The notes under the pieces were generated by a model. It was not told the origin of the DNA. It made no database searches and saw only the letters and a list, made by a program, of their open reading frames with translations. Below, piece by piece: positions 12,561 through 24,525 of a DNA stretch of 64,000 nucleotides. Source of the DNA: Plantago ovata (Eukaryota > Streptophyta > Magnoliopsida > Lamiales > Plantaginaceae); contig CM051457.1 in assembly GCA_028274465.1 (NCBI GenBank), positions 55,712,425 to 55,776,424 of the forward strand. The letters run 5' to 3'. The first letter of the stretch is position 1. Each line of letters opens with the position of its first letter. Both the position numbers and the translations under genes were made by a program.

Positions 12561-14653
12561 TGTAAGAAAATACGGTCAGAGTTACCCCTAGGGTACGCAA
12601 CGGAATTTCAAAAATTTTCTTAACATGCAGGTTAATTGATCATGTATATACCGTATATATTAAACACGTCAATTAGAAGACTTACAATACTCCAAAAGCA
12701 AGCACAGGTACCAAGTCTTCGTAATAGCCCGGTGAATCTTCTCCTTCGTCGAAGTCGATGATATCTGCTATACTTTGATTATCTTCAAGACAATAAAAGT
12801 TAGTTTCCAACTCCTTGAACATCAACCTTGGTATCCACGGATGAACAGCTTATCGAAAGAATGCTAGGATATTCTTTATGTGGCCAAGAAGATGGAGCGG
12901 CATTTTCCTCCGGTAGGTGGCGCGCGCGTGGCTTAGGAGAGGTAGGGGAGAGCTTTTATTTTCTCTAAGAAAACTGGTAGACTAACTGTATGTCTGTGTA
13001 TTGAACTATGTGTCAAAAACTCTCTAATAGTCTACTATATATAGTAGTCAATAGAAGCCTAATGAATAATCAATTAGACTTCATAAAGGAATAAGAATCT
13101 AATTCTTATCGCACTAGGAAACCAATTCAAGTCTAGATTCATTCCCAATCAAGTTAGAACTCAATCAGAAAAATCTAACTTATCCATTGACTTCTAATAG
13201 AGGAAGGAGTCGAACTCCTTCCCCTACACCACGTGCACGCGCGCGCACGTCCCAAGGGAGATAGGTGGGTCCCGATTTTGGGACCCACTAATAGTTCTAA
13301 GGCAATTCAAACTCCAAGTAGATTTTGCCCATGTACATATATTAATTCTAAATTAACATATCGTTTCAAATCAAACCTCTATTATATTTCTAAAATATAA
13401 TCTTTAATTGTATTTACATAAAACACAATTAATCAGCCAATTCAATTAATAATTCCAAATCATTAATTGAGCCACAAATTATTACAATTAATTCCAAATT
13501 AATTATAATCCATCAATCACAATTAATTCCAAATTAATTGCGATTCCATCTTCAATGATATTCGGATAAGCTGAATCACCACATAGTGTGACCCATAGGG
13601 CCTCATTGTATTAAGCAAGTCCTAGACAAGGCAAAATGGAATTCCTAGACGGTTCCATTTGCAATATTAATACATGAGGACGTTTGAGAGGTTTCTCAAA
13701 GTATACCCTTTCGTTGCGAAGTCTGTTGCGCTCAACGCGGCGATGGTAACGTCCCTTCATCTGACTGACTCGAATGCATCTAGGATCGATGAAGTGTCTA
13801 TCCCAATAATACATCCACGGGCGTCTTTAGTGAGTTGCATGGTGAATCCAATATCTATTATGAATATAATAATAATATTGATACGCTGGCCAGCGGTTTT
13901 ACCAATCACAACTATGAACGACTATGAGCAGTGCTCTCCTGTGCGACACATGAGAGATGAATCCTTCACAGAAACACTTATCATCCCCATTTTGTATGTA
14001 GCCATAATCCTGGATCGTGTCTTGGGTCAACTGCTTATTCAGAGCTGATATCGACGGTTCCACCAAGGATATGGGGCAACAAATGTGATGATAAAGTCCT
14101 GTAAGTCCAAAGGACGACTGGCATCACTTCGACAACTTACCGGTTCCCATAGACACTTCGGTGTAGAGTATACATCGATGGGAGTGTCCGGTGGGTACTT
14201 CCATTGTTCGGTAATCATCCTTCGAACAACTATGCGCAGTTATGGGAACGTTTCTTGATTGTCCAACAATCCGTTCCGTGGCCGTGGGATCGGCTCACAC
14301 TTGCTCCAACAAGTTTAACCTCCACGCATACTAGTCTCAGCTGGTTCATTCAGACCCCTACACCCGAGATGAACCTCGACTAGGGAGAGTTTGGGATAGA
14401 TGATAACTCACATAGCTCCCACTATCTGTGTGATCGGTCATCTATCCGAGGGGACATGTTTAATATCAATACAGACAGAAATTGAGATATGACATGTTGT
14501 ATGCCTGGTGTAATATAAATATGAAAGCGATACTCAATAGTCATACAACAAACATATATTATATTACGTTGACCTGTGTAATAGTAAATATATGCCCTTT
14601 ATAAGGGCTGCATGCCCTTAATAAAGACTATCTCTAGGACATATACACTATCA
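12561..14653 (-). repeat. 3' LTR of element D
   Basis: This repeat is shared with 20335-22295. On the plus strand it starts TGTAAGAAAATACGG and ends ACACTATCA. It is 2093 bp and contains AT-rich stretches and a short GC-rich patch of alternating CG/CA near 13232. No gene is seen; short reading frames here are identical in both LTRs and have no recognisable product. Confidence 0.9.
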
Positions 14654-14665
14654 ATCTCCCACTTG
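14654..14665 (-). other. Polypurine tract of element D
   Basis: On the minus strand the bases just before the 3' LTR read CCAAGTGGGAGAT. This AGTGGGAGA form is typical of plant copia elements. Confidence 0.75.
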
Positions 14666-14667
14666 GA

Positions 14668-17600
14668 CTAGAGCCAGTCACCTTTATGCTTAATACCCAG
14701 ATTAGCATAATGTCGTAAGTGGACATTCACTGATAAGACCTTGGTGAAAGGATCTGCCACGTTGACCGTGGTAGAGACACGTTCTATACTAACTTCTCCT
14801 CTATCAATAATCTCACGTTTAACGTGATACTTTCTAAGTACATGTTTGTTCTTATTTGTAGATCTAGGCTTCTTGGCTTGAGCGACGGCGCCCGTATCGT
14901 CACAATAAATCGTTATTGGACTAGGAGCAGGAACAACCCTCAATTCCTTCAAGAACTCTGAAATCCAGATAGCTTCTTTCGATGCTTCTGATGCAGCAAT
15001 GTACTCGGCTTTTGTGGATGAGTCAGCAATCCCGGCTTGCTTAGAACTCTTTCAACAGATAGCTCCTCCGTTCAATTTGAATACGTATCCTGTCTGTGAC
15101 TTAAAGTCATCAGGATCTGATTCAAATCCAGCGTCGACATAACCAGACATCTTTAATTCTGGTTCTCCACCAAACACCAAGAACATCTCCTTAGTCCGTC
15201 GAACGTACTTGAGAATGTTCTTTACAGCAGTCCAGTGAGGTACTCCTGGATTCTTTTGGTGTCGACAAGTGACACTAAGCGCATATGCCACATCGGGCCT
15301 TGTGCAATTCATTGCATACATTATAGACCCTACTGCCGAAGCATAGGGCACACGACTCATTGCCTTTCTTTCTTCATCAGTTTTAGGACTATCCTTAACT
15401 GATAAGACGATCCCATGCCTAGTTGGGAGAAAGCCTCTCTTTGAGTCGTCCATCTTATAACGCTTCAGTATTTTGTCCCTAGGATGTAGTTCGCTTCACC
15501 CAAGTCCTTCATTGAGAAGGTACTTGATAACCAAACTTTAGTCTCTTCAAGCATAGAGCCATTGTTTCCCATGATCAAAGTGTCATCAACATAGATGATC
15601 ATGAAAATGACTCCCTTGTCGTTGTGCCTAGTATAGACACAGGGATCTTCTACGCTTCTGACGAAGTCAAACGATTTGACAGCTTCATCAAAGCGGATAT
15701 TCCAGCTCCTAGACTCTTGCTTTAGCCCATAGATGGATCTCTGTAATTTGCATACAGCAGTTGGCCTTGTTTTACTAATAAAATCTTTCGGCTGTACCAT
15801 ATAGACCTCTTCCTCAAGGTTGCCATTGAGGAAGGCATTCTTTACATCCATCTGCCAGATCTCATAATTATAGTAGGCAGCTATTGCAAGTAGAATTCGA
15901 ATAGACTTCAATTTTGCTACCGGTGAAAAGGTTTCATCGTAATCGATGCCATACCTTTGTGTGTAGCCTTTCGCCACAAGTCTAGCCTTGTGTGTTTGTA
16001 CCTTGCCATCGGCATCTGTCTTTCGTTTAAAGACCCATTTGCACCCAATAGGTCTAACCCCTTGGGGCAAGTCTACCAAGCTCCAAACTTGGTTCAGGTA
16101 CATGGAGTCCATTTCTAATTCCATGGCCTCTTGCCATTTATCTGAGTCAATATCAATTATTGCCTCTTTGTAGGTCTCGGGATCTTCCCGATCTGATAAG
16201 CCGACATCAAGTTCACTGATGTCTTCTATCATAAGGCTTTGCTTATGAGGTCCTTTTAGGATCCTGTTCGACCTACGGAGCTCGACTGGTTCTGGTGCTT
16301 TTCTTTTCTGGCTTCGTGTAACACGAACATTATCAGTGGGCATTGATGCAGCTGGTCGCGCGCCGCGACCTTGTTCCCTAGCGGGAGGCTGCTCTTGTGC
16401 AACTTGTTGCACAGGTTGATTGACAACGGGTTCTATTGGTGTGGTTTCAACTGTTGATCTAATCACAGGACTCCCACTGACTATGACATGCCTAGCAAGT
16501 GTCATATCATTACCCTTGTCTGCTTCGAAAGCTCCCACTGAACTTGAGTCCAAATAAGAAGATTTAGAGAACTCATGTTCGCGCGTGTCAATGTCTTGAA
16601 TTTCTTCAAGTTCTATCATATCATCTAACCTCTCTTCTTCGAGGTATTCTGCTTCTAAAAACTTGACGTTTCTAGATACTATCACCTTATGATCTTCAGC
16701 GTGATAGAATTCATACCCTCTCGTCTGACGAGGATAGCCTATGAAATATACTTTGACACCCTTGGCATCTAACTTATCAGTGAGCATCAATTTGACTATC
16801 TCAGGACAGCCCCAAGGTCTAAGATAGCCCAGTGAGGGCTTCTTTCCCTTCCATAACTCATAAGGAGTTTTCTCCACTGATTTAGATGGTACACGGTTCA
16901 GAATGTAGATTCAGTTTGTAGTGCATATCCCTATAGATATTTTGGAAGAGTCGAGAATCCAATCATTGATCTCACCATGTCTAACAGGGTTCGATTCCTT
17001 CTCTCAGACACACCATTTAATTGTGGTGTTCCAGGAGGGGTCCATTACGATTGAATTCCATTTTCCTTCAAGTAGTCGATAAATTCTTCACTAAGGTATT
17101 CACCTCCTCGATCTGATCGAAAAGTGACTATCCTAAACTCCTTGAATTTCCCAAAGGTTTCGGATTTATTCTTCATAAGATAAAGATATTCATACCTTGA
17201 GAAATCGTCAGTAAAGGTAACGAAGTAAGGATAACCCCCACGCGCATGGACTTTAAAGGGTCCACATACATCGGTATGTAGGAGCTCTAAGCAGCGAGTG
17301 GCACGAACACCTTGTCCAACAAAAGGTTTGTTCGTCATCTTACCCTTAACACATGATTCGCATGTACCATATGATTCAAAATCAAATGGTTCTAAGTAGT
17401 CCAACTTCCTTAGTCTTTGAATCCGTGTTTCTTTGATATGGCCTAGCCGACAATGCCATAGATAAGATGGATTATTCTTCCTACTTGAAGACGGTTGTTT
17501 GTTATGTATTTGAAATAAAGGTAGACTACTTTGCAAAATATATAAACCATTCACTAAGCGAGCTTTTCCATAATACTTGTCATTTAATGAAAAATAACAA

Positions 17601-18796
17601 GTATTATTAGCAAATCGAAAGGAAAAACCCAAATTGTCCAACAATGGAATGAAAATAATATTTCTGACAATGGATGGAACAAAATAAACGTTATCAAGTT
17701 CTAAACAATGTCCCGAAGGTAAATCTATCTTGCAGCGTCCAACGCGTTTGGCTTCAACTGTATTACCGTTCCCAACATGCAAGTCGATTTCACCTTGCTT
17801 GACTAGCCTGTGATCAATTAGCCCCTGCACATTATTACAAATGTGTGAGCCACAGGATGTATCTAATACCCAACCATTGGAGTCAAAAGTAGTCATGTTC
17901 ATTTCAATAACAAACATACCTGAGCTAGAAGCCGGTGGCTTCTTAGCTTGATCTGCCCTCAGCTTAGGGCAATCTTTCTTCCAATGTCCTTTCTGTTTAC
18001 AGAAAAGACATTCGTCTGTGCGTACCGTTCCACTTCTCTTGAACTTCCTTTTCTGGTTCAGACGCTTAGGCTTATCACTCGAAGTGTTAGCCTTGGCTCC
18101 CGACTTTCCCTTAACCTTAGCACCTTTGTTTCTCGGGTTTGGGTTAGACGGTTGCCCAACATATATGATCGACTTTTCCTTCTTAGGAAGAGTTTGATCA
18201 TATGTGTTCAGCAGATTATGGAGTTCGGGCAGTGTGACGTCCTTCGCATTCATCGTGTAGTTAATGATGAACTGCGAATACGAACTCGGCAATGATTGAA
18301 GGACAAAGATCACCATGATCTTATTCTCCAGCTTGACACCAGCATCGGCAAGCTTCTCAAAGAGACCAATCATTTTGAGAACATGTTCAGACATGCTCCC
18401 TCCTTCATTGAGCTTGCATCTGTGTATCTCTTTGATCAAATCAAATTCAACACTTCTAGCTGTCGTCTTAAAGAGCGACTCAAGATGCTTCAGCGTCTCA
18501 TACGGCAACATGCTTTCATGTTGCCTCTGCAACTCATTGCTCACTGCCGCCAGCATAATACACTGCGCGGATCTAGCATCCTCATGATGCTTATCAGACT
18601 TTGCCTTGTTGGCTTGATTCCAAGCAGCAACCTGATCGGCAGTCTGATTTTCGGGGCACACGGGAATGACCTCGTCCAAGACGTACTCAATCTTTTCGTA
18701 CCTCAGCACCAAACGTATATTCCTGATACAATCTAGGAAGTTTGGTCCGGTCAAAATTTGCTTCTCTAAGACAGCACGGAGCGAGATACTCGCCAT
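14668..18796 (-). pseudogene. Element D gag-pol region (fossil)
   Basis: This copia gag-pol reads leftwards. The likely start is MASISLRAVLEKQ at 18796. Gag is followed by a zinc knuckle of CCHC type (CLFCKQKGHWKKDC, near 18.0 kb), a protease segment with LDTSCGSHIC (near 17.86 kb), the gag-pre-integrase block LWHCRLGHIKE and CESCVKGKM, and the integrase core starting HTDVCGPF (near 17.27 kb). The next part has the integrase end (KTPYELWKGKKPS), RT with VWSLVDLP, GCKWVFKRK, MDVKNAFLNGNLEEEVYM and YVDD (near 15.58 kb), then RNase H with the STNKNKHVLRKYHVKRE and ADPFTKVL blocks near 14.7-14.9 kb. The protease triplet DTS differs from the usual DSG/DTG. The region is broken. Confidence 0.85.
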
Positions 18797-19354
18797 TTTG
18801 GTTTTCCTAAGGAGAAATAGTATAGACCGAAAATAATAAATCAACTATTGAAATACTATTTCTAAATACACAGTCAACATAACTAACCAACAAGGTCCTT
18901 TAGCTGTTTAGCTCCCACTATTTTCACATATGCTTGCCCCCAAAACAAACATACGGGTAATGTCCAACAAGTTACCGTAGTGGCCAAGATCCAAATCCAT
19001 ACTATGCTATACTCCAACGGGGGCTGGTCGCATAGCATAATATGACCGGTAGGACTATCCAATTGCGTCACGCAACTCTTGGGTGTTAAATCTAATTTAA
19101 CCCGATGCTCTACATATTGTACCTATCGAGGTCTCTAGATACAATATGCAGTAAGTTATAACCATAGGCTTACTCTAGTCTGACGATCACTGCGAGTCTG
19201 CAAGACGAGGTCGCCACTATAGGGAAACACAATGAGATTTCAGAATTAAAGCACCCCATGGAAAGCATTTCAGAAATACATACATATATATATTTCTGCA
19301 CTTATATTGGTTGGGGCTTGTAGCTTGAGGGTTGTTATCAGTTATCTACAAACA

Positions 19355-19527
19355 AATAAGGGCGCCGCCTACCCATCATGCATGAGCGGTCTACACGTAA
19401 TGGATGCCGCCTATCCATTCTAGTTCTAAACGCGGTCAAGCACATAATGGGCGCCGCCTACCCATACATAACATATGCGGTCCGACAAATAAGAGGGCGC
19501 CGCCTACCCTCACATGCATAGCGGTCG
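19355..19527 (-). repeat. Four imperfect ~45-bp direct repeats in the element D leader
   Basis: The motif GCGCCGCCTACCC, followed after 10-20 bases by GCGGTC, occurs at about 19360, 19449 and 19494, with a diverged form (GATGCCGCCTATCC) at 19402. The copies alternate with short AT-rich stretches. Function is unknown. Confidence 0.7.
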
Positions 19528-19980
19528 AACGGAAAGTAAAATACATGGTATTTAAACATGCATTGTCAAACAATAGCATATCGAGCAAACAAACAAGTAG
19601 TAGCCTATGTGGATGCCAAATGACTTCATAACTTCATTATGAAAATTATAATCCCATACTTATAATCTCTATGAAAAAAGTGAAAATTTGGACTAGATTG
19701 AAAAATCGAAAATTCTATAGACCAGGTAGTAATTTTCGAAAACCCGAAGGACTCAATTGTAATTTTCGAAACCTTGGAGGTGTTAAATCTAAAATTCAAA
19801 AGTAGAAGGACTTATTTGCAATAAACAACAAATTGATAAATCACCAATAAGCCCCTTAACTTTATACTAATTAAATTTAACTCCTCTAGTTACAAACAAT
19901 TATAATTAAATCATATTTATATTCCAAATATAAAATTCAATCCTCAAAATTTTCAAAATTTGATTTTGGGTCCAACCCGG

Positions 19981-20091
<111 letters not shown>

Positions 20092-20320
20092 AAAATACGG
20101 GACGGACCAAGCCCCGTCCCCTAACGTGCCTGCGGCCGCCGCCTGCGTCGCGCAGCGGCCGTTCACATACATATATATTTAATTTTTTTTGAAAATTATA
20201 AATTCTAAATTTATATAAAAACAAAACTTTTGAAAATCGAATTAATCATAGAATCAATTGCATCCACATAAACTACAAAATCATACAACATATATACGTA
20301 TATACGTAATCAATTAACCT

Positions 20321-20334
20321 CGCTCTGATACAAC
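20321..20334 (-). other. Primer-binding site of element D
   Basis: On the minus strand, directly after the 5' LTR, the sequence reads GTTGTATCAGAGCG. This is close to TGGTATCAGAGC, the complement of the initiator methionine tRNA 3' end used by plant copia elements. Confidence 0.8.
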
Positions 20335-22295
20335 TGTAAGAAAATACGGTCAGAGTTACCCCTAGGGTACGCAGCGGAATTTCAAAAAATTTCTTAACAT
20401 GCAGGTTAGTTGATCATGTATATACCGTATATTTAAAAACGTCAATTAGAAGACTTACAATACTCCAAAAGCAAGCACAGGTACCAAGTCTTCGTAATAG
20501 TCCGGTAAATCTTCTCCTTCGTCGAAGTCGAAGATATCTGCAATACTTTGATTATCTGCAAGACAATAAAAGTTAGTTTCCAGCTCCTTGAACATCAACC
20601 TTGGTATCCACAGATGAACAACTTATCGAAAGAATGCTAGGATATTCTTTATGTGGCCAAGAAGATGGGGCGGCATTTTCCATATATAGTAGTCAATAGA
20701 AGCCTAATGAATAATCAATTAGACTTCATAAAGGAATAAGAATCTAATTGTTATCGCACTAGGAAACCAATTCAAGTCTAGATTCATTCCCAATCAAGTT
20801 AGAACTCAATCAGGAAAATCTAACTTATCTCTTGACTTCTAATAGAGGAAGGAGTCGAACTCCTTCCCCTACACCATCTGCGCGCGCGCGCGTCCCGAGG
20901 GAGATAGGTGGGTCCTGATTTTTGGACCCACTTATAGTTCTAAGGCAATTCAAACTCCAAGTAGATTTTTCCCATGTACATATATTAATTCTAAATTAAC
21001 ATATCCTTTCAAATCAAACCTCTATTATATTTCTGAAATGTAATCTTTAATTGTATTTACATAAAACACAATTAATCAGCCAATTCAATTAATAATTCCA
21101 AATCATTAATTGAGCCACAAATTATTATAATTAATTCCAAATTAATTATAATCCATCAACCACAATTAATTTCAAATTAATTGCGATTCCATCTTCAAGG
21201 ATATTCAGATAAGCTGAATCACCACATAGTGTGACCCATAGGGCCTCATTGTATTAAGCAAGTCCTAGACAAGGCAAAATGGAATTTCTAGACGGTTCCA
21301 TTTGCAATATTAATACATGAGGACGTTTGAGAGGTTTCTCAAAGTATACCCTTTCGTTGCGAAGTCTGTTGCGCTCAACGCGGCGATGGTAACGTCCCTT
21401 CATCTGACTGACTCGAATGCATCTAGGATCGATGAAGTGTCTATCCCAATAATACATCCACGGGCGTCTTTAGTGAGTTGCATGGTGAATCCAATATCTA
21501 TTATGACTATCATAATAATATTGATACGCTGGCCAGCGGTTTTACCAATCACAACTATGAACGACTATGAGCAGTGCTCTCCTGTGCTACACATGAGAGA
21601 TGAATCCCTCACAGAAACACTTATCATCCTCATTTGTATGTAGCCATAATCCTGGATCGTGTCTTGGGTCAACTGCTTATTCAGAGCTGACACCGACGGG
21701 TCCACCAAGGATATGGGGCAACAAATGTGATGATAAAGTCCTGTAAGTCCAAAGGACGACTGACATCACTTCGACAACTTATCGGTTCCCATAGAAACTT
21801 CGGTGTAGAGTATACATCGATGGGAGTGTCCGGTGGGTACTTCCATTGTTCGGTAATCATCCTTCGAACAACTATGCACAGTTATGGGAACGTTTCTTGA
21901 TTGTCCAACAATCCGTTCCGTGGACGAGGGATCGGCTCACACTTGCTCCAACAAGTATAACCTCTACACATACTAGTCTCAGCTGGTTCATTCAGACCCC
22001 TACATCCAAGATGAACCTCGACTAGGGAGAGTTTGGGATAGATGATAACTCACATAGCTTCCCCTATCTGTGTGATCGGTCATCTATCCGAGGGGACATG
22101 TTTAATATCAATACAGACAGAAATAGAGATATGACATGCTGTATGCCTGGTGTAATATAAATATGAAAGCGATACTCAATAGTCAAACAACAAACATATA
22201 TTATATTACGTTGACCTGTGTAATAGTACATATATGCCCTTTATAAGGGCTGCATGCCCTTAATAAAGACTGTCTCTAGGACATATACACTATCA
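20335..22295 (-). repeat. 5' LTR of element D
   Basis: This is the partner of 12561-14653, 1961 bp long, with the same TG/CA ends on both strands. It is followed by the GATAG target duplication. Differences from the other LTR are spread along its length at about 3%. Confidence 0.9.
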
Positions 22296-22300
22296 GATAG

Positions 22301-23444
22301 TACTTGCATTTGCGCTCCAACGTTCATGTTTGAATCTCATTCAAATGAACATTAAATGGAAAGCATGCAAGCGAAGGACATGAAGACAAGAAGACAAATA
22401 AAGGACGCTGGTGAAAGTACAAAAGCAAGATAGTGACATCTTAACGCTGGTGAAAGTACAAAAGCAAGATAGTGACATCTTAAGGAACAAAGCCTTGGAA
22501 TTTGAAATTCTAACGGCTCCCTTGATTCACTATAAATAGAGGTCATTCTGCAAAGAGTTGAAGTGTGTCAACAACGTGATCAAACTCTCACTTGTGCTTA
22601 AAACTCACATACCCTTCAAACACTCTTTACTGCCATCGATCCGTTCCAGGACTTAAAGCTTGAAAAAGCTACTTGTGAAGAAGTAGAACATACACGGCTA
22701 AGAAATTAGTTAAGTGTTCTTTCTTTCGAACAACAACAAGTCTTGACAGCAGAAACAATCAAACTTGCTCACTGCAAAGTATTCAAAGTTTTGTTTCTTA
22801 GATTACTTGTTGTAGCTGAATAAGTTATAATCAAGTTATCTCATCCCAAACCTCTCTAACTGAAAATACACCCTTTCTGGCGTGAAATTTAGGGGGAACT
22901 TAATCGAGCATAGTGTTGCTTATTAAAAGTCCCAAGTTTGGTCGAGAACAAGGTTTCGTTCTCTAGTTAGGTTGGAAACGAAGCAAGTGTGCTTTGGTTT
23001 CTGTTTGAATCGCTCTAGATAGGTGTTGTAAGGAACCTCAAACTTGTGTTAGTGGATTCAGTCCTAGAAAGGACAAAGTGGATTAGTTGAAAGATTACGC
23101 CACTCTCAGATACCACTATAAAAGCGTTTGTGTGATTTACTTACTGCATTTAGTTTTCAGCAAAGCATATCTATCTGTACATTGTCACTCTGTTCACTTG
23201 CTGAAACTATCATTTACTGACAAAGCACTTATTCTATCAAAGACTTCCGCTCTCTGATTTTAAGTATCAGCAAAACTCGTTACTGAATAGTAACTTGCGC
23301 TTGCTGAGAAAGTTTAGTATCAGCAAACTCATTACTGAAAAGTAATAAGTCCTTGCTGAGAAAGTTTTTAAACGCCGAAAGTTTGAAAAGACTATTCACC
23401 CCTCCCCCCCCCTAGTCTTTTTCTATTGTTTAAAGGGACCAACA
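22301..23444 (+). repeat. 3' LTR of element A, right part
   Basis: This continues the LTR cut at 12560. It has the TATA box TATAAATA at 22531-22538. A 39-bp tandem duplication, present only in this LTR, lies at 22405-22482. Two nested hairpins follow at 23267-23359, and the GGGACCAACA end at 23444. With the left part it makes an LTR of about 1.62 kb, compared with 1.75 kb in B. Confidence 0.9.
22531..22538 (+). promoter_or_regulatory. LTR TATA box, element A
   Basis: TATAAATA in the context CACTATAAATAGAGGTCAT is conserved at the same place in all Sirevirus LTRs here (23516, 44920 and 56591). It is the likely start of the R region. Confidence 0.75.
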
Positions 23445-24413
23445 AAAAGAAAGATAGTGACATCTTGAGGTACAAAGCCTTAGAATTTGAAATTCAAACG
23501 GCTCCCTTGAAACACTATAAATAGAGGTCATCAGGCAAGAGTAGAAGGTGTGTCAACAACGTGATCAAACTCTCACTTGTGCTTTAAACACTCAAATCCT
23601 TCTCTACTCCCTACTGCCTATTGATCCGTTCCAAGACTTAAGCTTGAAACAAAAGCTACTTGTAAAGAAGTAGAACATTCACAGCTAAGAAATCTTTCTT
23701 TGGAATAAGAACAAGTCTTGACACTAGAAACAATCAAGCTTGCTTACTGCAAAGTGTTACAAGTTGTGTTTGTTTAGATAACTTGTTATAGCTGAAAAGT
23801 TATACTCAAGTCATCTCATCCCAAACCTCTCTAACTGATAAACACCCTTTTCAAGCGTGAAATTCAGGGGGAATTAATCAAGCATAGTGTTGCTCATTAT
23901 AATCTCATGTTTGGTGGAGAACAAGGTTACAGTTCTCTAGTTTAGGTTGGAAACAAGGCAAGTGTGCTTTGGTTTTTGAGAATCATTAGTGATAGGATTA
24001 AGGACCTCATATCTTATCATAGTGGATTCAGTCCTAGAAAGGAAAAAGTGGATTAGTTGAGATATTACACCACTCTCAGATACCACTATAAAAGTGTTTG
24101 TGTGATTTACTTTACTGCACTTAGTTTTCAGCAAGTTACGTTTTTCATACATTGTTACTCTGCTCACTTGCTGAAACTAGCTCTCTGATAAAAGCACTTA
24201 TTGTAAAAGACTTACGCACTCTGTTTTTAAGTATCAGCAAACTCATTACTGAAAAGTAATAAGTACTTGCTGAGACAGTTAAGTACCAGCAAACTCATTA
24301 CTGAAAAGTAATAAGCACTTGCTGAGAAAGTTTTAAACGACGAAAAGTTTGAAAAGACTATTCACCCCCCTCCCCCCGCTCTAGTCTTTTCTTGTTGTTT
24401 AAAGGGACCAACA
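23445..24413 (+). repeat. 5' LTR remnant of element C
   Basis: This starts with AAAAG (target duplication of A) and continues with LTR sequence from AAGATAGTGACATC to GGGACCAACA at 24413. It includes TATAAATA at 23516-23523 and the paired hairpins near 24234-24325. The left part of this LTR lies on the other side of element A, beyond the window. Confidence 0.9.
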
Positions 24414-24415
24414 AG

Positions 24416-24427
24416 TGGTATCAGAGT
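24416..24427 (+). other. Primer-binding site of element C
   Basis: TGGTATCAGAGT starts two bases after the LTR end. It matches the initiator methionine tRNA primer site (TGGTATCAGAGC in copy B) with one difference. Confidence 0.85.
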
Positions 24428-24525
24428 CGGAGGTTCTTTAACCTTCATCACTGAACCTAGATCCCCTTAGGTGCTTTGCGTAAATCAATTTCACTTGATC
24501 AGTTTGGTAGTCATTTGCTGACAGG

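Noticed and set aside
13611-14048. Short open frames on both strands, seen again at 21254-21643
   Set aside because: They lie in the two LTRs of element D and owe their similarity to that. No known protein motif is seen.
22405-22482. CRISPR-like direct repeat
   Set aside because: There are two adjacent 39-bp copies without spacers, inside a plant LTR.
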